Shown here: positions 7,077-14,680 of the stretch, one piece after another
Position numbering within the stretch: position 1 is the stretch's first letter
How the letters are laid out: every line of letters begins with the position of its first letter
Source: Acidobacteriota bacterium
Lineage (GTDB): Bacteria > Acidobacteriota > Blastocatellia > Pyrinomonadales > Pyrinomonadaceae
Length of the DNA stretch: 17,365 nucleotides
Direction of reading: 5' to 3'
Assembly: GCA_003222935.1 (NCBI GenBank)
Contig: QHXL01000016.1
Span: forward strand, 8,634 to 25,998
The notes under the pieces: model-generated
Seen by the model: only the letters and a program-made list of their open reading frames with translations
Database searches by the model: none
Told to the model about the DNA's origin: nothing
Translations under genes and position numbers: made by a program

Positions 7077-7931
7077 TTGGATCGAAATCTTCCCATTGGC
7101 ATTTTCGATAGCGGTGTAGGCGGGTTAACCGTCTATAAAGCCCTTCACGAAAGACTCCCCAACGAACGTTTTGTCTACCTCGGCGACACAGCCCGAGTAC
7201 CTTATGGCACCAAGTCGCTCGCAACTGTAGAGCGCTACGCTGTCGAGAACTCCAAGTTTCTAGAAGCGCTTGGAATCAAGATGTTGGTCGTTGCCTGCAA
7301 CACAGCATCAGCTTTGGCGTTGCCTGCAATTCGACGTGCAGTGAATGTCGAAGTGGTTGGTGTGATTGAACCGGGAGCGCGCGCTGCCGTCCGAGAGACT
7401 CCGAACAAGCGAATCGGAGTGATTGCAACGGAAGCCACCGTGCAAAGTCATGCTTACCGTCAGGCTATCTCAGCGATAGATCGAAGTGCCGAAGTTATCG
7501 AACAGGCTTGTCCCCTATTCGTTTCGCTTGCTGAAGAAGGATGGTCTGACACGCCGGTGGCTCGCGACGTTGCCGTTCAGTATCTGTCTAACTTGAACGC
7601 AGAAACGTTAGGTGCGCTTGTTCTCGGCTGCACGCATTATCCGATTCTGCGCAAGGTAATAGCTGATGTTGTTGGCGAAGGGGTTGTTTTGATCGATTCA
7701 GGTCAGGCCACTGCCGCAGAGGTAAAAACTTTCCTCAAGCAATCAGACCTGGCACACTCCGATACCTCTGCTCTTTATCAGGAGCGTCACTTGTGTGACG
7801 ATCTTGACCACTTTTATGTCACTGATGCGGCGTCGAGATTTGCTAAAGTAGCCGAAAGATTTCTTGGGGTAGCGCCAACAATCCTGGAGGCTGTTGAGAT
7901 ATGGGGAAACGATGAGCTTCGTTCGCACTGA
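7077..7931 (+). CDS. murI: Glutamate racemase
   Basis: MurI converts L-glutamate to D-glutamate for the peptidoglycan stem peptide, in the cytoplasm. The family signature is complete: [13 protein letters not shown] (Asp11), [23 protein letters not shown] with Cys74, and LVLGCTHYP with Cys185, the two catalytic cysteines of this cofactor-independent racemase. The length of 284 residues is normal. The start is TTG at 7077, the only start codon in a sensible position before the first strand; no strong Shine-Dalgarno is visible, which suggests coupling to the Uma2 gene ending five bases upstream. The 3' end overlaps the rph start by 20 bases. The placement pairs a cell-wall precursor enzyme with an RNase in one transcription unit. 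Confidence 0.95.
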   Translation: MDRNLPIGIFDSGVGGLTVYKALHERLPNERFVYLGDTARVPYGTKSLATVERYAVENSKFLEALGIKMLVVACNTASALALPAIRRAVNVEVVGVIEPGARAAVRETPNKRIGVIATEATVQSHAYRQAISAIDRSAEVIEQACPLFVSLAEEGWSDTPVARDVAVQYLSNLNAETLGALVLGCTHYPILRKVIADVVGEGVVLIDSGQATAAEVKTFLKQSDLAHSDTSALYQERHLCDDLDHFYVTDAASRFAKVAERFLGVAPTILEAVEIWGNDELRSH

Positions 7932-8643
7932 CAAACGGGGTCCGGGCGATCTGCGGCCGGTTCAGATTACGCCAGGCTTTTTACCTTACGCCGAAGGTTC
8001 CGTCTTAATCGAGATGGGAAACACTCGAGTGATCTGTGCAGCTTCACTCGAAGATCGCGTACCACCTTTTTTGAGAAACTCCGGACAGGGTTGGTTAACA
8101 GCCGAGTACGCGATGTTGCCAAGGTCGACGCAAACGAGAACCTCACGCGAGATTGGTCGTGGCGGTCCTTCAGGGCGAACTCACGAAATTCAGCGACTGA
8201 TAGGTCGCAGCTTACGCGCCGTTGCGGATATGAAGGCATTGGGAGAACGCACCTTGACGATCGATTGCGACGTACTACAGGCCGACGGTGGTACTCGCAC
8301 AGCAGCAATCACCGGCGCCTATGTCGCATTCGCTCTCGCCGCCAATAAACTCTTGAAGTCCGGGAAGATTTCCAAACCAATCGTTCTCAATCAGGTGGCT
8401 GCGGTAAGTGTCGGGATAGTCGACAGGACTCCGCTGCTCGATCTCAAGTACGACGAGGATTCACGAGCGGAAGTCGATATGAATGTCGTCTGCACTGGTG
8501 ACGGTCGTTTTATTCAAGTGCAAGGTACGGCCGAGCGTGAGCCCTTCAGTCGTGCTCAAATGGATGAATTGCTCGCACTCGCCAGCGCCGGAATAAATCA
8601 CCTGGTTAGTCTCCAGAACGCTGCAATTGCGGCGATTGAATGA
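7912..8643 (+). CDS. rph: Ribonuclease PH
   Basis: RNase PH is a phosphorolytic 3'-5' exoribonuclease that trims tRNA 3' ends to expose CCA. The 243-residue product begins [42 protein letters not shown], the usual opening, and has [33 protein letters not shown] with the conserved arginines, plus [19 protein letters not shown], the phosphate/metal-binding region. I use the ATG at 7912, preceded by GGGGAAAC, rather than an in-frame TTG at 7894. It overlaps murI by 20 bases, so the two are almost certainly co-translated. It is followed by 85 bases with a fold but no clear terminator before the next gene, so the transcript may continue. Confidence 0.96.
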   Translation: MSFVRTDKRGPGDLRPVQITPGFLPYAEGSVLIEMGNTRVICAASLEDRVPPFLRNSGQGWLTAEYAMLPRSTQTRTSREIGRGGPSGRTHEIQRLIGRSLRAVADMKALGERTLTIDCDVLQADGGTRTAAITGAYVAFALAANKLLKSGKISKPIVLNQVAAVSVGIVDRTPLLDLKYDEDSRAEVDMNVVCTGDGRFIQVQGTAEREPFSRAQMDELLALASAGINHLVSLQNAAIAAIE

Positions 8644-8649
8644 AAATAC

Positions 8650-8702
8650 AACTGGGTGGAAGTGGTTGTGCATCTGAGTCAGGAAGTAATATCCGCCCAG
8701 TT
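8650..8702 (+). other. Imperfect stem after rph
   Basis: AACTGGGTGG (8650-8659) pairs with CCGCCCAGTT (8693-8702), with one position that would be a G-U pair. There is no U run, so a factor-independent terminator is unlikely. It could stabilise the rph 3' end or sit in the leader of the following gene. Confidence 0.3.
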
Positions 8703-8728
8703 ATGGATAAGGAGTTAAGCGAAAAGCG

Positions 8729-9235
8729 ATGATACGAAGGGTGCTATTAGTGCTGGTTTTAGGTGGGTTGATGGCCAGCGGAGCGTTCGCGCAACAGACG
8801 TACACGCACGACAAAGTTGAATACAGTTTTGAGCTGCCTTCGGCTAACTGGCGTGCGATCCTCGAACCGGATGCTGCCCATGAACACCCCGAGTTTGTCT
8901 ACGGCGATCGACTTGATGGTTATTTGACCGTGCGTAAGGAAGTAGTGGATGCGGGAATGACAGCGTCGCAACTGGCGCGTCGTGATCAGGATTTGAAGCT
9001 CCGTTTTCTTCCCGGCTTTGTTGAAGGAAAAGAAGAGACGTTCAATGGTCGTGTCGATGGTGTGACTATCTCTTATGAGTTCACACGCACAGGAAAAGTG
9101 ATGCTCGGCAGGACTTACTATCTGCAGGTTGATAATCGTACGATCTACGCACTGCGCTTTACCGGATTGCGCGATAAGCTGAGTCGCATTAGAAATCAGA
9201 CTGATCTGATCGCGAGATCATTTAAGCTTAAGTAA
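8729..9235 (+). CDS. Small secreted protein, possibly PsbP/DcrB-like
   Basis: The product is 168 residues with a clear signal peptide, MIRRVLLVLVLGGLMASGAFA, and a likely cleavage site after AFA. The mature part opens with YTHDKVEYSFELPSANWRAI, a beta-strand pattern ending in 'F-LP-x-x-W' that recalls PsbP/DUF1795-type lipoproteins, but the resemblance is weak. There is no lipobox and no catalytic motif. AAGGAG lies at 8709-8714, 14 bases from the ATG, which is long; no alternative in-frame start is closer. The gene follows rph by 85 bases and is closed by a strong terminator. Function is not recognised. Confidence 0.75.
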   Translation: MIRRVLLVLVLGGLMASGAFAQQTYTHDKVEYSFELPSANWRAILEPDAAHEHPEFVYGDRLDGYLTVRKEVVDAGMTASQLARRDQDLKLRFLPGFVEGKEETFNGRVDGVTISYEFTRTGKVMLGRTYYLQVDNRTIYALRFTGLRDKLSRIRNQTDLIARSFKLK

Positions 9236-9256
9236 CCAATTTCAACGCGTGATGCT

Positions 9257-9296
9257 TTTGGCCGTCTCAGGAGACTTGAGGCGGCCAAAGTTTTTT
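9257..9296 (+). terminator. Rho-independent terminator
   Basis: TTTGGCCGTCTCA (9257-9269) pairs with TGAGGCGGCCAAA (9277-9289), a 13-pair stem with one G-T, followed by G and TTTTTT (9291-9296). It closes the unit ending with the secreted-protein gene and may end the whole ssrA-to-8729 group. Confidence 0.93.
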
Positions 9297-9324
9297 GAAG
9301 CAAGTTTCACTGCGATGTTAGACT
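9295..9324 (+). promoter_or_regulatory. Candidate promoter of the SET-domain gene
   Basis: TTGAAG (9295-9300) and TAGACT (9319-9324) are 18 bases apart, each four of six to consensus. The -35 overlaps the U tract of the preceding terminator. The expected start is about 40 bases before the SET-protein ATG. Confidence 0.35.
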
Positions 9325-9372
9325 CCGAGTTCGAAGACCAACGCGCAAAAAACCAAAAGACCACCCCGTTCA

Positions 9373-9789
9373 ATGAAACTTCAACTCGCTCCCGGTCTCA
9401 CGATCAGATCATCTCAAATACACGGCAAGGGTTGTTTTGCGACCATGGCTTTTCGCCGTCGTCACAAGATTGCCGAGTACGCTGGCGAAAGGATTTCAAA
9501 TGCTGAAGCGCGGCGTCGGGCTCATCGAAAGACGCTCCGGATTTGTGAAGTTAACAACCGCTGGAGTTTGGATGGAAGTCGAGGCGGTAACGGCACTCAT
9601 TACATAAATCATTCATGCATGCCCAACGCCTTTATGCAGATTCTCTACGACCACATTCTTTTTATAGCATTGCGCGATATCGAGCCCGGTGAAGAGATTA
9701 CGATCGACTACGAAACCACTTTGCATCCGGATGATAAGAAGTGCATCTGCGGCGCCCCAACCTGTCGCGGCACAATTAACATAGTGTGA
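9373..9789 (+). CDS. SET-domain protein (putative protein-lysine methyltransferase)
   Basis: SET proteins transfer a methyl group from SAM to lysine side chains. The 138-residue product is essentially a bare SET domain: GLTIRSSQIHGKGCFA (SAM-binding start), IAEYAGERIS, the knot motif YINHSCMPNA (Asn79, His80, Cys82), EEITIDYE with the catalytic-type Tyr113, and a post-SET motif CICGAPTC (Cys124, Cys126, Cys131) that with Cys82 could bind one zinc. The family is eukaryote-rich but present in bacteria, often with unknown targets. There is no pre-SET region or targeting domain. The ATG at 9373 has a weak ribosome site, but the domain starts right after it. The gene stands alone after a strong terminator. 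Its stop codon lies inside the left arm of the inverted-repeat element that follows. Confidence 0.9.
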   Translation: MKLQLAPGLTIRSSQIHGKGCFATMAFRRRHKIAEYAGERISNAEARRRAHRKTLRICEVNNRWSLDGSRGGNGTHYINHSCMPNAFMQILYDHILFIALRDIEPGEEITIDYETTLHPDDKKCICGAPTCRGTINIV

Positions 9790-10198
9790 ATGTCCGATAT
9801 GCTTTAGCTTGTCGTGACTTAGTCAAGAGGCACTCTTTAGCTGGAGACAGGCACTCTTTAGCTGGAGAGTGCCTTTAAAGTTAATCACGACAAGCTAAAG
9901 AGCCTCTTGCAAAACTCTCATTCTCCCCGTGCTTTAGCTCGGGGTAGAGGTGCCGCTAAATCCAGGGAACCGTTTCAACGGTTTGACATTCTTGGCGATT
10001 GATGTGGAGCGCGACAGGATGAAGGGTTCGAAATGCTAAGTAAACGAGGTAACGAACTGGAGCCGGTATCTGAAATTGACCCACGGCGGCAAACCGTTGA
10101 AACGGTTACTTCACTGCATGAGCTCCGCCGCACCCCGAGCTGAAGCACGGGGAGAATGAGAGTTTTGCAAGAAGCTTCAAAGCATATCGGACATCACA
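9785..10198. repeat. Nested inverted-repeat element (REP/MITE-like), no coding capacity
   Basis: The convergent SET and kinase genes are separated by about 400 non-coding bases built from nested palindromes. The outer arms are 9785-9805 and 10179-10198, 20 pairs if A9790 bulges; they include both flanking stop codons. A second pair, 9906-9945 and 10132-10171, matches at 39 of 40 positions, and the exception (T9935, G10142) would be G-U in RNA. A third, 9968-9985 and 10090-10107, is perfect over 18 nt, and each arm is itself a dyad (AACCGTT..AACGGTT). A perfect 16-nt pair, 9802-9817 and 9885-9900, forms a side branch. CTTTAGCT occurs at 9802, 9835, 9856 and 9932 and inverted at 9893. The central 9986-10089 shows no frame or repeat. 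No transposase is present and no target-site duplication is visible. Confidence 0.88.
9829..9873 (+). repeat. Tandem 19-nt repeat with hairpin, inside the nested element
   Basis: GGCACTCTTTAGCTGGAGA occurs at 9829-9847 and again at 9850-9868, a period of 21. The second copy is followed by GTGCC, so GGCACTCT (9850-9857) pairs with AGAGTGCC (9866-9873) around an 8-nt loop. It sits in the loop of the 9802/9900 stem. Confidence 0.85.
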
Positions 10199-12194
10199 AT
10201 CGTGGGAGGGTAAAACTAAACTTCGAGCCGCGACCTTCTTCTGAATCGAGTGCGACCGCGCCTCCGTGTTGTTCGATAACTTCTCGAACAAAAGACAAGC
10301 CCAATCCAGTAGACTCGTCGTCCTTCTCCTGACCTTCACGAACAACTCGATAAAACTTTTCCCAAACGCGATCCTTTGCTTCGCTCGGAATACCATAACC
10401 GCGGTCCTCAACGCAGACTCTTACAGTTTCCGCTTCAAGTGCAGTCGACACGGTTACTGTAGTCCGCTCAGGACTGTACTTGATCGCGTTGTTAACGAGG
10501 TTCTTCACGGCTTGAGTTATCAAGCTCTTATCAGCGGCAACGGGAGGAAGTCGATGGGCCGGTTGTTCCACAAGACGAATCCGTTTTTTCTTGGCAGTTG
10601 GCTGCAAGGTGGTAATCGTGTCGCGAACTACCTCATCGAGTCGGAGCGGTATCTTTAAGACTTCTTGTTTGTCTTTGCGCTGCAACTGCGTCACAGCGAG
10701 GAAGGTATTAATCATCCTCGACATTCGCTGCGATTCATTCGCGATGATCGTAACGAACTCTTTTGCTTGTTCAGGAATCGTATCGTCGACTGTTAGAAGT
10801 TCTGCGAAACCATTGATGCTAGTAAGCGGCGTTCTTAATTCGTGCGACATCAGGGAGATCATGTCGCTCTTGAGTTTTTCGTATTCCTTGAACTTGGTTA
10901 GTTCGCGAACAAAGACTGCGAGTCCAATCGGTTCATTAGAGTCAGTTTGATTCTCCCGCAAAAGTGATATTCGCAGACCCAGAATTTGATTTCGTACGTC
11001 AAAGTTGAGTTCACTCTGGTAGTCCACTCCTGTTTGCAGGACGCGGCGAACTGCGATCTCCGGTTCATCAAAGATGTCTGTTTTGAAGCGACTCAACAGT
11101 TGGAAAAGATTCAGGCTGGCGGCTTGTTCGGAAGTAACTTCGGCGAAGGTTAGGAGACTCGCGTTTGTCAGGGCTAAGGTTCCGTCCAGATAAGCAATCG
11201 CAACCCCATCACTGATCTGGGCGAGTGCGTTTGCTTCGCAGCGTTGTTCAGTTGTTACTGCCCGCAAGATGTGAAGGGCGTCCAGCTTCTTTTGACTGCC
11301 TACGGTTGAGAAATACCCGAGTTGGGGACTAACGGAATTTTTGGAAAAACTGTCGCGGGTTAGATTTCGGGCGAACTGCGCACCAACAGCAGAAAGCAAA
11401 CTGCGATCGTCTTCACTAAACGGAGTTTCAAGCCGCAGCAGCAAAACTCCCACGATTTCATCTTCGTGTTGAAGTGGAACCGCTACACTGTGTGAGGTTC
11501 CATTTTCAGCGGACTGTGAAACGAAGTCTTTTGTCGACACCGCTCGCTCGCAAAGTTTTACCCCGTCTCGCCAAACGGAATTGCGGTTCGGATCTGTTTG
11601 TGGGCCACCATCCGCTTTTAACCGCGTGACAGTCTGAAAAGTATTTCCCGTAACACATTGAAAGACTACAGCTTCGTTTATTGGCAAGACTGCATTGAGC
11701 AGTTGAAGTCCGCTTGTGAGGCGGGTTTTAGCCTCGTCATTATTAACCATCCCAGTGCCTTTGGTTGGTGTGAACAGGGTGTTTGAAAGCTGTCGATCGA
11801 GTTGCCATACGAGGCTCACTTGGACCAGGAGCGCGGTGAGAATACCCGCAACCGCTAAGGGAATCATTAGCAGGTCAATGCCAAAGTAACGAGCAACCAG
11901 ACCACCAGTAACTGCAAACATCAAATAGAAGCCTAATAGGTAATACCAGGCATTACGAAACCGGTAGCACTTGATCGTCAGTCCAACAGCGAGCGAAAAC
12001 AAACCGATTGCCGTAGCCCCGATCGGCAGGTTGGGTGACAGTAGTGGCTCAGTCAGGTTCTTTGCGGGAACAAGGAATTCAGGCAGGACAGTTGGCAGTA
12101 CTCCTGACCACCAACAGAGAAAGACTGCCAGGCCGGCGACTAGCGACAGTCCAGAGACAGACAGATATGAAGTTATCCGTTTTGTTGAATTCAA
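10194..12194 (-). CDS. Membrane sensor histidine kinase (GAF-like, PAS-like, HisKA, HATPase)
   Basis: This 666-residue kinase would autophosphorylate and pass phosphate to a response regulator. Four hydrophobic segments lie at about 11-33, 57-76, 83-104 and 108-130. Residues 160-280 resemble a GAF domain (SVAVPLQHEDEIVGVLLLRLE) and 315-435 a PAS domain. The dimerisation helix has MISLMSHELRTPLTSINGF with phospho-acceptor His451. The ATPase domain has the N box LVNNAIKYSP, the G1 box VEDRGYGIP, the F box and the G2 box STGLGLSF. The start is TTG (complement 12192-12194) with no strong ribosome site; no ATG precedes the first membrane helix. There is no adjacent response regulator, so it is an orphan here. 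The minus-strand neighbour upstream is selA, 118 bases away, with a candidate promoter between them. The ligand is unknown. Confidence 0.94.
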   Translation of the reverse strand: MNSTKRITSYLSVSGLSLVAGLAVFLCWWSGVLPTVLPEFLVPAKNLTEPLLSPNLPIGATAIGLFSLAVGLTIKCYRFRNAWYYLLGFYLMFAVTGGLVARYFGIDLLMIPLAVAGILTALLVQVSLVWQLDRQLSNTLFTPTKGTGMVNNDEAKTRLTSGLQLLNAVLPINEAVVFQCVTGNTFQTVTRLKADGGPQTDPNRNSVWRDGVKLCERAVSTKDFVSQSAENGTSHSVAVPLQHEDEIVGVLLLRLETPFSEDDRSLLSAVGAQFARNLTRDSFSKNSVSPQLGYFSTVGSQKKLDALHILRAVTTEQRCEANALAQISDGVAIAYLDGTLALTNASLLTFAEVTSEQAASLNLFQLLSRFKTDIFDEPEIAVRRVLQTGVDYQSELNFDVRNQILGLRISLLRENQTDSNEPIGLAVFVRELTKFKEYEKLKSDMISLMSHELRTPLTSINGFAELLTVDDTIPEQAKEFVTIIANESQRMSRMINTFLAVTQLQRKDKQEVLKIPLRLDEVVRDTITTLQPTAKKKRIRLVEQPAHRLPPVAADKSLITQAVKNLVNNAIKYSPERTTVTVSTALEAETVRVCVEDRGYGIPSEAKDRVWEKFYRVVREGQEKDDESTGLGLSFVREVIEQHGGAVALDSEEGRGSKFSFTLPRL

Positions 12195-12267
12195 TTGAAG
12201 AACGAGAACCAGAATTTCGTTGACTGGCAGGATCTAAGTTGAAGGCTTCGATGTGAAGCCAGCCCGG

Positions 12268-12297
12268 ATTATACAATGCTGGCCTTTGTTAAATCCA
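12268..12297 (-). promoter_or_regulatory. Candidate promoter of the histidine kinase gene
   Basis: On the minus strand TATAAT (complement of 12268-12273) is a perfect -10, with TGGATT (complement of 12292-12297) 18 bases upstream as a modest -35. The leader to the TTG start would be about 65 bases. GCCAGC/GCTGGC around the -10 forms a short dyad. Confidence 0.45.
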
Positions 12298-12312
12298 CTC
12301 TAAAACATTGAG

Positions 12313-13722
12313 CTAGAGAGAATTAAGCACGTCGATGAGATGAACTTGGTCGTCTGGCGATACAGTTCTGAGGTCAATAAGCACTTTCTGCTCCGAAATA
12401 CGAGCAATAATTGAAGGAGACGCACTCCGCAACAGAGCTTCGAGTTCTTGTGCCGACCGTTCTGAACTGCTTAATGCGAGCAATACCGTGGGGAGACTAG
12501 CATTTGGACCGGCTCCACCTCCGATTGCCGACTCGCCCTCAACAAGTTCAACTTTCAGTTCGGCGTTCGCGAGGTCGAGTTGACTTACCAACGAACGGCA
12601 GCGCTGCGCAATCTCTTCACGTGAGGTCGCGAGCATTTGCAAGACGGGAATCTCGTTCAGTGCACTGCCTTTTAGGTGAGCTGCGAGGGTCGCCTCGAGG
12701 GCAGCGAGGCGAATCTTATCAGCGCGAAGTGCTCGATAAAGTGGATGACGACGGAGCCGATCCACCAGGCCACGTCTTCCGACGATTATTCCGGTTTGAA
12801 TTGAACCGAGGAGCTTGTCGCCACTGAACGACACAAGGTCGGCTCCTCCCGTGATCAGCGAACTAACGACGGGTTCACCTTCGATTCCAAACTCACTCAG
12901 ATCATTTATCTGGCCAGATCCGGCGTCTTCGTACAGAGGTATTCGCAGATCGTGAGCAAGAGTTGCCAACTCGGTAAGATCGGGAGAGCTCGCAAAGCCA
13001 ATGACGCGATAGTTCGAAGGATGAACTCGCATGATCAACCGGGTCTTTGCAGTGATTGCACGGCGGTAATCGTCCAGATGAGTCTTGTTCGTTGTTCCAA
13101 CTTCTACCATTCGAGTGCCCGAACTTGCCATCACGTCAGGCACCCGAAAGTCACCACCGATTTCGACCAACTCCCCGCGCGACACCAATGTTTCGCCGTC
13201 ACCTGCAATTACTCCAAGGATTAACAAGGCTGCGGCGGCGCAGTTGTTTACCACAAGCGCATCTTCGGCGCTGGTTAGTTCTCGTAGTAGCGCCTCAACT
13301 CTTGCGCCACGTTTGCCACGCATTCCACTCACGCTGTCGTATTCGAGAGTGCAGTAGCCGGCAGCTTCTTCGATTGCTTGCTTTGCAGCTTGAGAGAGAG
13401 GAGCTCGGCCAAGGTTCGTGTGCAACACAACCCCTGTTGCATTGATCACCTTCCTGATACCAATCCGACTTTCGCTTTCCGCAGCTTCTTTCAAACGACG
13501 TGCGGCTTCGACGAGTAAGCCTTCTGCGTTGAGTCCATTACTTTTCGGTTCTTCGCCACGAATCCGAGCTCGAATCTCGGACGTTACCAGGCGTGCTAAC
13601 GAGGTGACGCGTTTGATTCCGATTGTTTCGCGAAGCTCAACAGCAGTTTCCGTTCTCAGTAATTGATCGACGGACGGGACCTGGCGCAGTCGTGGATCGC
13701 CGGAGTTTTTAGTTTCAGTCAT
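12313..13722 (-). CDS. selA: L-seryl-tRNA(Sec) selenium transferase
   Basis: SelA is a PLP enzyme that converts seryl-tRNA(Sec) to selenocysteinyl-tRNA(Sec) with selenophosphate. The 469-residue product has the N-terminal tRNA-binding helices with VPSVDQLL, then VINATGVVLHTNLGRAPLS, the family hallmark, SGMRGKRGARVEALL, VNNCAAAALLIL, VGTTNKTHLDDY, EDAGSGQ, and SFSGDKLLGSIQTGIIVG with Lys303 as the PLP lysine. The length fits bacterial SelA (E. coli about 463). The ATG has no strong ribosome site. Neither selB, selD, tRNA-Sec nor an obvious selenoprotein gene is in the window, so the partners must be elsewhere. It is transcribed divergently from the 13923 gene. Confidence 0.97.
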   Translation of the reverse strand: MTETKNSGDPRLRQVPSVDQLLRTETAVELRETIGIKRVTSLARLVTSEIRARIRGEEPKSNGLNAEGLLVEAARRLKEAAESESRIGIRKVINATGVVLHTNLGRAPLSQAAKQAIEEAAGYCTLEYDSVSGMRGKRGARVEALLRELTSAEDALVVNNCAAAALLILGVIAGDGETLVSRGELVEIGGDFRVPDVMASSGTRMVEVGTTNKTHLDDYRRAITAKTRLIMRVHPSNYRVIGFASSPDLTELATLAHDLRIPLYEDAGSGQINDLSEFGIEGEPVVSSLITGGADLVSFSGDKLLGSIQTGIIVGRRGLVDRLRRHPLYRALRADKIRLAALEATLAAHLKGSALNEIPVLQMLATSREEIAQRCRSLVSQLDLANAELKVELVEGESAIGGGAGPNASLPTVLLALSSSERSAQELEALLRSASPSIIARISEQKVLIDLRTVSPDDQVHLIDVLNSL

Positions 13723-13819
13723 GGATTAATTGTGAAGCCTGACAAGTCCTGAACTTACGTGGTTAGCATATCCCGACACAATCGACCAATCAAACATGAG
13801 TAAAGACACGTCTTTTAAG

Positions 13820-13855
13820 AAAGAGTTGACACAACTCTTTTGAAACTTCTAGACT
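13820..13855 (+). promoter_or_regulatory. Promoter with an operator-like dyad over the -35 box
   Basis: TTGACA (13826-13831) and TAGACT (13850-13855) are 18 bases apart. AAAGAGTT (13820-13827), GACAC, AACTCTTT (13833-13840) is a perfect 8-bp dyad with a 5-base spacer that covers the -35. It drives the 13923 gene with a leader of about 60 bases. The regulator is unknown. Confidence 0.55.
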
Positions 13856-13922
13856 GACTTGCATCGCGTCCATGACGCACCCGCCTGTAATTCCTTAACG
13901 ATTCGTTCCTCAGGAGCACCCG

Positions 13923-14561
13923 TTGGCAATACGTGATAACAGACTATTAAGAGCCAAGCAGCAGGCTCAAGCCAAGAGAAAGTACACAGGTGGCGATACT
14001 CCACCGACTCCCGATGAACAGCTTACGCGTTTGGAGGAGGACATTCGCCGCCTCAGGATCGAATTTGACATCTTCTTTAACGGCGCCGCCAAGCGTCCTC
14101 CCTACGACACAAAAGGTCGAGTCGAAACATTAATCAAACGACTCGGCGACGATCGTACTCTGACTTACGCCCAGCGCTTTCGTTACAACTCGCTAAATGC
14201 CCGTTATAACGCTTTCCGCGACCTGTGGAGACGCATTATGAAGGGGCGTGAAGAAGGTCGGGATTCCCTGTCTGCCGCGCGAGCCAGCGCAAAGCTTGAG
14301 ACGCCGCCTGTACCGCAAACGTCATCATTTGTTTGTGCTGATCCGCACAAGGACGTGGAGACAGTAAAGGACTTGTACGCCTCGCTAATTGAAGCCAAAC
14401 GTCAGTGTGGCGAGCCGACTGAGGATCTCTCATTTCCTCGGTTCCACAGCCTCATTGCGACAAAGGCGGATGGCCTAAAGGAACGGCTGGGTTGTGAGAA
14501 GGTAAAGTTTTCAGTGTCGGTCGAAAATGGTCACGTTAGCTTCAAGGCTAAGGCCGACTGA
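13923..14561 (+). CDS. Unrecognised 212-aa basic, helical protein
   Basis: The TTG start at 13923 is well supported by AGGAG seven bases upstream. The protein is cytoplasmic, basic and helical. After a Lys/Arg/Gln-rich tail and TPPTPDEQLTRLEEDIRRLRIEFDIFFNG it has a conserved-looking block, KRPPYDTKGRVETLIKRLGDD, TYAQRFRYNSLNARYNAFRDLWRRIMKGREEGRD (about residues 55-120). A variable linker leads to a second helical part (140-190) and a short beta-like end, KVKFSVSVENGHVSFKAK. From memory the first block resembles proteins annotated as MXAN_5187 C-terminal-domain-like, but I cannot check this. There are no catalytic motifs. It is monocistronic, with its own promoter and a strong terminator. 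The charged N-terminus could bind RNA or protein; that is inference. Confidence 0.8.
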   Translation: MAIRDNRLLRAKQQAQAKRKYTGGDTPPTPDEQLTRLEEDIRRLRIEFDIFFNGAAKRPPYDTKGRVETLIKRLGDDRTLTYAQRFRYNSLNARYNAFRDLWRRIMKGREEGRDSLSAARASAKLETPPVPQTSSFVCADPHKDVETVKDLYASLIEAKRQCGEPTEDLSFPRFHSLIATKADGLKERLGCEKVKFSVSVENGHVSFKAKAD

Positions 14562-14582
14562 GGGATCATCCTGAGATAAACA

Positions 14583-14611
14583 AAAAAGGCGACCGACCTG
14601 GTCGCCTTTTT
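14583..14611. terminator. Bidirectional Rho-independent terminator
   Basis: AAAAAGGCGACC (14583-14594) pairs perfectly with GGTCGCCTTTTT (14600-14611) around GACCT. U runs appear on both strands, so it can end the 13923 gene (+) and the cold-shock gene (-). Confidence 0.93.
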
Positions 14612-14680
14612 CATTTGTGAGCTCCGGACCCGTGACCGGAAGCAAGTCTAGTGGCTTTGCCAAAGCAAGCCGGGGAGACA

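Noticed and set aside
9249..9506. Plus-strand 85-residue frame beginning MMLLAVSGD
   Set aside because: It runs through the terminator at 9257-9296 and overlaps the SET gene in another frame, with no ribosome site.
9785..10198. CRISPR array or phage attachment site
   Set aside because: The repeats are inverted and nested rather than regularly spaced direct repeats; there are no cas genes, integrase or tRNA fragment.
13056..13445. Plus-strand 129-residue frame within selA
   Set aside because: It is antisense to the SelA core, with a His/Arg/Leu-rich composition typical of shadow frames.
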